Notes under the pieces: generated by a model
Told to the model about the DNA's origin: nothing
Seen by the model: only the letters and a program-made list of their open reading frames with translations
Databases searched by the model: none
In this document: piece by piece, positions 6,320-7,944 of the stretch
Numbering within the stretch: the stretch's first letter is position 1
Layout of the letters: each line of letters starts with the position of its first letter
Assembly (NCBI GenBank): GCA_030833605.1
Contig: JAURGV010000104.1
Span: forward strand, 1 to 7,944
From: Rhodothermales bacterium
GTDB lineage: Bacteria; Bacteroidota; Rhodothermia; Rhodothermales; UBA10348
Direction of reading: 5' to 3'
DNA length: 7,944 bases
Made by a program: the position numbers and the translations under genes

Positions 6320-7207
6320 ATGTCGCGTCGATTTATAACATCCGTTTTTATTGGTTTTACAGTCCTTTTTTCTGGGTGCGGAACTTCAGAAAAGGATTCA
6401 TCAGGGTCTTTTTTAGCTACCCCCTACGAAGCGATTGTGTCTGAGCAGGGAGAAGGCTGGATGACTATCAATAGCGAATTATCCCGCATGGTATTTAGCC
6501 GGCACGATGCAAATTGGGAGAACCACACCTTGTTTGAGATGACCAAGTCGTCGGAAGGGTGGTCTGAGCCGGTTGTGATGCCCTTTTCGGGCACTTACAA
6601 CGACCGTGGGGCACGTTTTTATCCGGCCTTGGATGCCATGTTGTTCTCTTCTGACCGTCCGGTAGATGCCGACGACACGACACGTGATTTCAATCTGTGG
6701 ATTGCAATGCACGACGGAGAATCTTGGTTGGAGCCAGAGGCCCTGTATGCATTGAATACGGATGCCAATGATTTCCATGGTTCGGTTGCCGAAGATGGAA
6801 GTATTTACTTTGTTTCGGATAGATCAGGTGGAAAGGGGCTTTCTGACATCTATCAGGCCGTTTTGGGTCGCGATGGATATTCAGCCCACCTGCTTCCAGG
6901 AGCCGTTAACACGGAATTTTCGGAGTCCGATGTATTCATCAGTCCGGATAGTAGATTTATACTATTCTCCCGCACCAATGACCCCAATGGGTTGGGCGAG
7001 GACGACTTGTGGATTTCATTTCCATCCGAGGCCGGTTGGTCGGCAGCCATTAATTTGGGCCCAGAAGTGAACACCGCAAAAGGTGAATACGGCGCGATGT
7101 TAAGCCCAAGCCAGATGGAACTGATATATTCCACTCATAAGGATGGAAGTGGAGACATCGTTACTATCCCTATGTCTAGTATTGCCATCGAATGGCCATC
7201 CAATTAG
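6320..7207 (+). CDS. PD40 (TolB-like) beta-propeller lipoprotein
   Basis: This 295-residue protein is probably anchored to a membrane by lipid on C20. Its N-terminus has R3/R4, a hydrophobic core and LFSGC, a slightly relaxed lipobox (F at -3), followed by a polar linker GTSEKDSSGS. The rest is built of PD40-like repeats with the pattern 'hydrophobic - S/D - G - hydrophobic F - S - R/D ... D - L/I - W/Y'. Five are visible at roughly 46-73, 98-130, 151-181, 201-233 and 256-283, for example SIYFVSDRSGGKGLSDIY and SRFILFSRTNDPNG. The linkers carry W-S/L-x-P and 'VNT/LNT' segments, as in the propellers of TolB and of Bacteroidota surface proteins. No catalytic motif is seen, so a binding or scaffold role is most likely but unproven. 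The ATG at 6320 is set by the signal peptide. The next gene starts 12 bp after its stop, suggesting co-transcription. Confidence 0.85.
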   Translation: MSRRFITSVFIGFTVLFSGCGTSEKDSSGSFLATPYEAIVSEQGEGWMTINSELSRMVFSRHDANWENHTLFEMTKSSEGWSEPVVMPFSGTYNDRGARFYPALDAMLFSSDRPVDADDTTRDFNLWIAMHDGESWLEPEALYALNTDANDFHGSVAEDGSIYFVSDRSGGKGLSDIYQAVLGRDGYSAHLLPGAVNTEFSESDVFISPDSRFILFSRTNDPNGLGEDDLWISFPSEAGWSAAINLGPEVNTAKGEYGAMLSPSQMELIYSTHKDGSGDIVTIPMSSIAIEWPSN

Positions 7208-7219
7208 ATCGGACTAAAA

Positions 7220-7944
7220 ATGCTTGTTTCAGAACTACCTACTCCTGCAATCTTGGTTGAAAAGAGCCGTTTGGACGAAAATATTCGATCCATGCAGGAT
7301 TTGGCGAACGAGCAAAACGTACGATTAAGGCCGCATATTAAGACGCACAAGTCGGTGCAGATTGCCTCGATGCAACGGGAGCTGGGTGCGACAGGGTTAA
7401 CGGTTGCCAAACTAGGAGAGGCGGAAGTATTTGCTGCGGCTGGTTTCGACGACATTCGACTTGCCTATGCACTATTTGGGGAAGAAAAGTACCGTCGAGT
7501 GGCTGCGTTGCTTCCACGGACGCGGATATCGTTTTGCGTAGACACACGCGAAGGGGCTCGGTCGGCGTCAGAATTCTTTGCCGCGCAAGGGCTTACGGTC
7601 GATGTGATGTTAGAAACCGATATCGGGTATCACCGATGTGGTGTCCTATGGGACAATCCCGAAAGTGTTGCTTTTGCAAAATGGGTCGACGAGCTGCCCG
7701 GTTTACGGCTTCGCGGCATTTTGACCCACGCGGGACACTCTTATTTCGGTCCGCAATCGGATGGCGAATCGCTAGAAGCGTCTCTGCGTCGGGTCAGCAA
7801 CCAAGAACGCGACCGCATGTTGGCTTTTGCGAGTAGCCTGAAAAAGGGTGGCATTAAAGCTGCCGTCGATGGCTCGTTGGAAATCAGCATTGGTTCTACG
7901 CCAAGTATTCGGTATTTCCAGAATACGTTGATTGATGGCTTCTC
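7220..7944 (+). CDS. D-threonine aldolase / D-serine dehydratase-type PLP enzyme (3' end missing)
   Basis: About 241 residues are visible of a family that normally has about 360-390. The fold is the alanine-racemase-like TIM barrel (fold type III PLP enzymes). The start LPTPAILVEKSRLDENI is typical. The PLP-binding lysine is K41 in RLRPHIKTHKS, matching the Schiff-base lysine of D-serine dehydratase and D-threonine aldolase. GLTVAKLGEAEVFAAAGFDDI, the ETDIGYHRCGV block and LRGILTHAGHSY follow in the family order. The metal-binding His and Cys that lie near the C-terminus of the characterised enzymes are beyond the window. The reaction (D-threonine cleavage, D-serine dehydration or another D-hydroxy amino acid reaction) therefore cannot be chosen. 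The ATG at 7220 is 12 bp after the lipoprotein stop, so the two genes are probably one unit. There is no Shine-Dalgarno beyond a GGA. Confidence 0.9.
   Translation, partial: MLVSELPTPAILVEKSRLDENIRSMQDLANEQNVRLRPHIKTHKSVQIASMQRELGATGLTVAKLGEAEVFAAAGFDDIRLAYALFGEEKYRRVAALLPRTRISFCVDTREGARSASEFFAAQGLTVDVMLETDIGYHRCGVLWDNPESVAFAKWVDELPGLRLRGILTHAGHSYFGPQSDGESLEASLRRVSNQERDRMLAFASSLKKGGIKAAVDGSLEISIGSTPSIRYFQNTLIDGF

Noticed and set aside
6160..6444. 94-codon plus-strand frame before and over the lipoprotein start
   Set aside because: Its translation is basic and aromatic-rich without family features and it overlaps the lipoprotein signal peptide in another frame.
1..7944. CRISPR arrays, tRNAs, insertion sequences, phage or defence genes
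   Set aside because: No repeated spacer units, cloverleaf sequences, transposase motifs or terminal repeats were seen; nearly all of the window is filled by six ordinary coding regions plus one gene cut at the left edge.

Overview
This window reads as an ordinary chromosomal segment of a free-living bacterium. My best guess is the FCB lineage (Bacteroidota, Rhodothermota, Balneolota or a relative). Three observations support this. The ATP synthase beta subunit carries an extra stretch of about 27 residues after the GERTREGND motif, which I associate with that lineage. The beta and epsilon genes stand alone, without the rest of the F1Fo operon. None of the five visible start codons has a convincing Shine-Dalgarno sequence, a habit well known in Bacteroidota. 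GC content looks close to 50% by eye. The genus cannot be told.

Layout from left to right: the 3' part of a DoxX-family membrane protein gene (+); a large secreted zinc metalloprotease of the DUF5117/DUF4953 type (-), convergent with it; a 274-bp divergent intergenic region with several dyads; atpD and atpC (+), encoding the F1 beta and epsilon subunits; a fumarylacetoacetate hydrolase-family enzyme (-), convergent with atpC across only 22 bp; a 202-bp divergent intergenic region holding a perfect 9-bp inverted repeat; a PD40 beta-propeller lipoprotein (+); and, 12 bp later, the 5' two thirds of a D-threonine aldolase/D-serine dehydratase-type PLP enzyme (+), cut by the window end.

Two transcription units can be inferred on the plus strand: atpD-atpC, and the propeller lipoprotein with the PLP enzyme. 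The metalloprotease and the hydrolase are probably single-gene units on the minus strand. atpD and atpC work together in the F1 catalytic head. No functional link among the other genes is evident beyond adjacency.

I see no tRNA, rRNA, CRISPR array, insertion sequence, phage gene, frameshift or pseudogene, and no clear sign of a new multi-gene system. The items most worth a second look are the inverted repeat before the lipoprotein gene, the dyad-rich atpD leader, the lipoprotein/PLP-enzyme pair and the full-length epsilon subunit.
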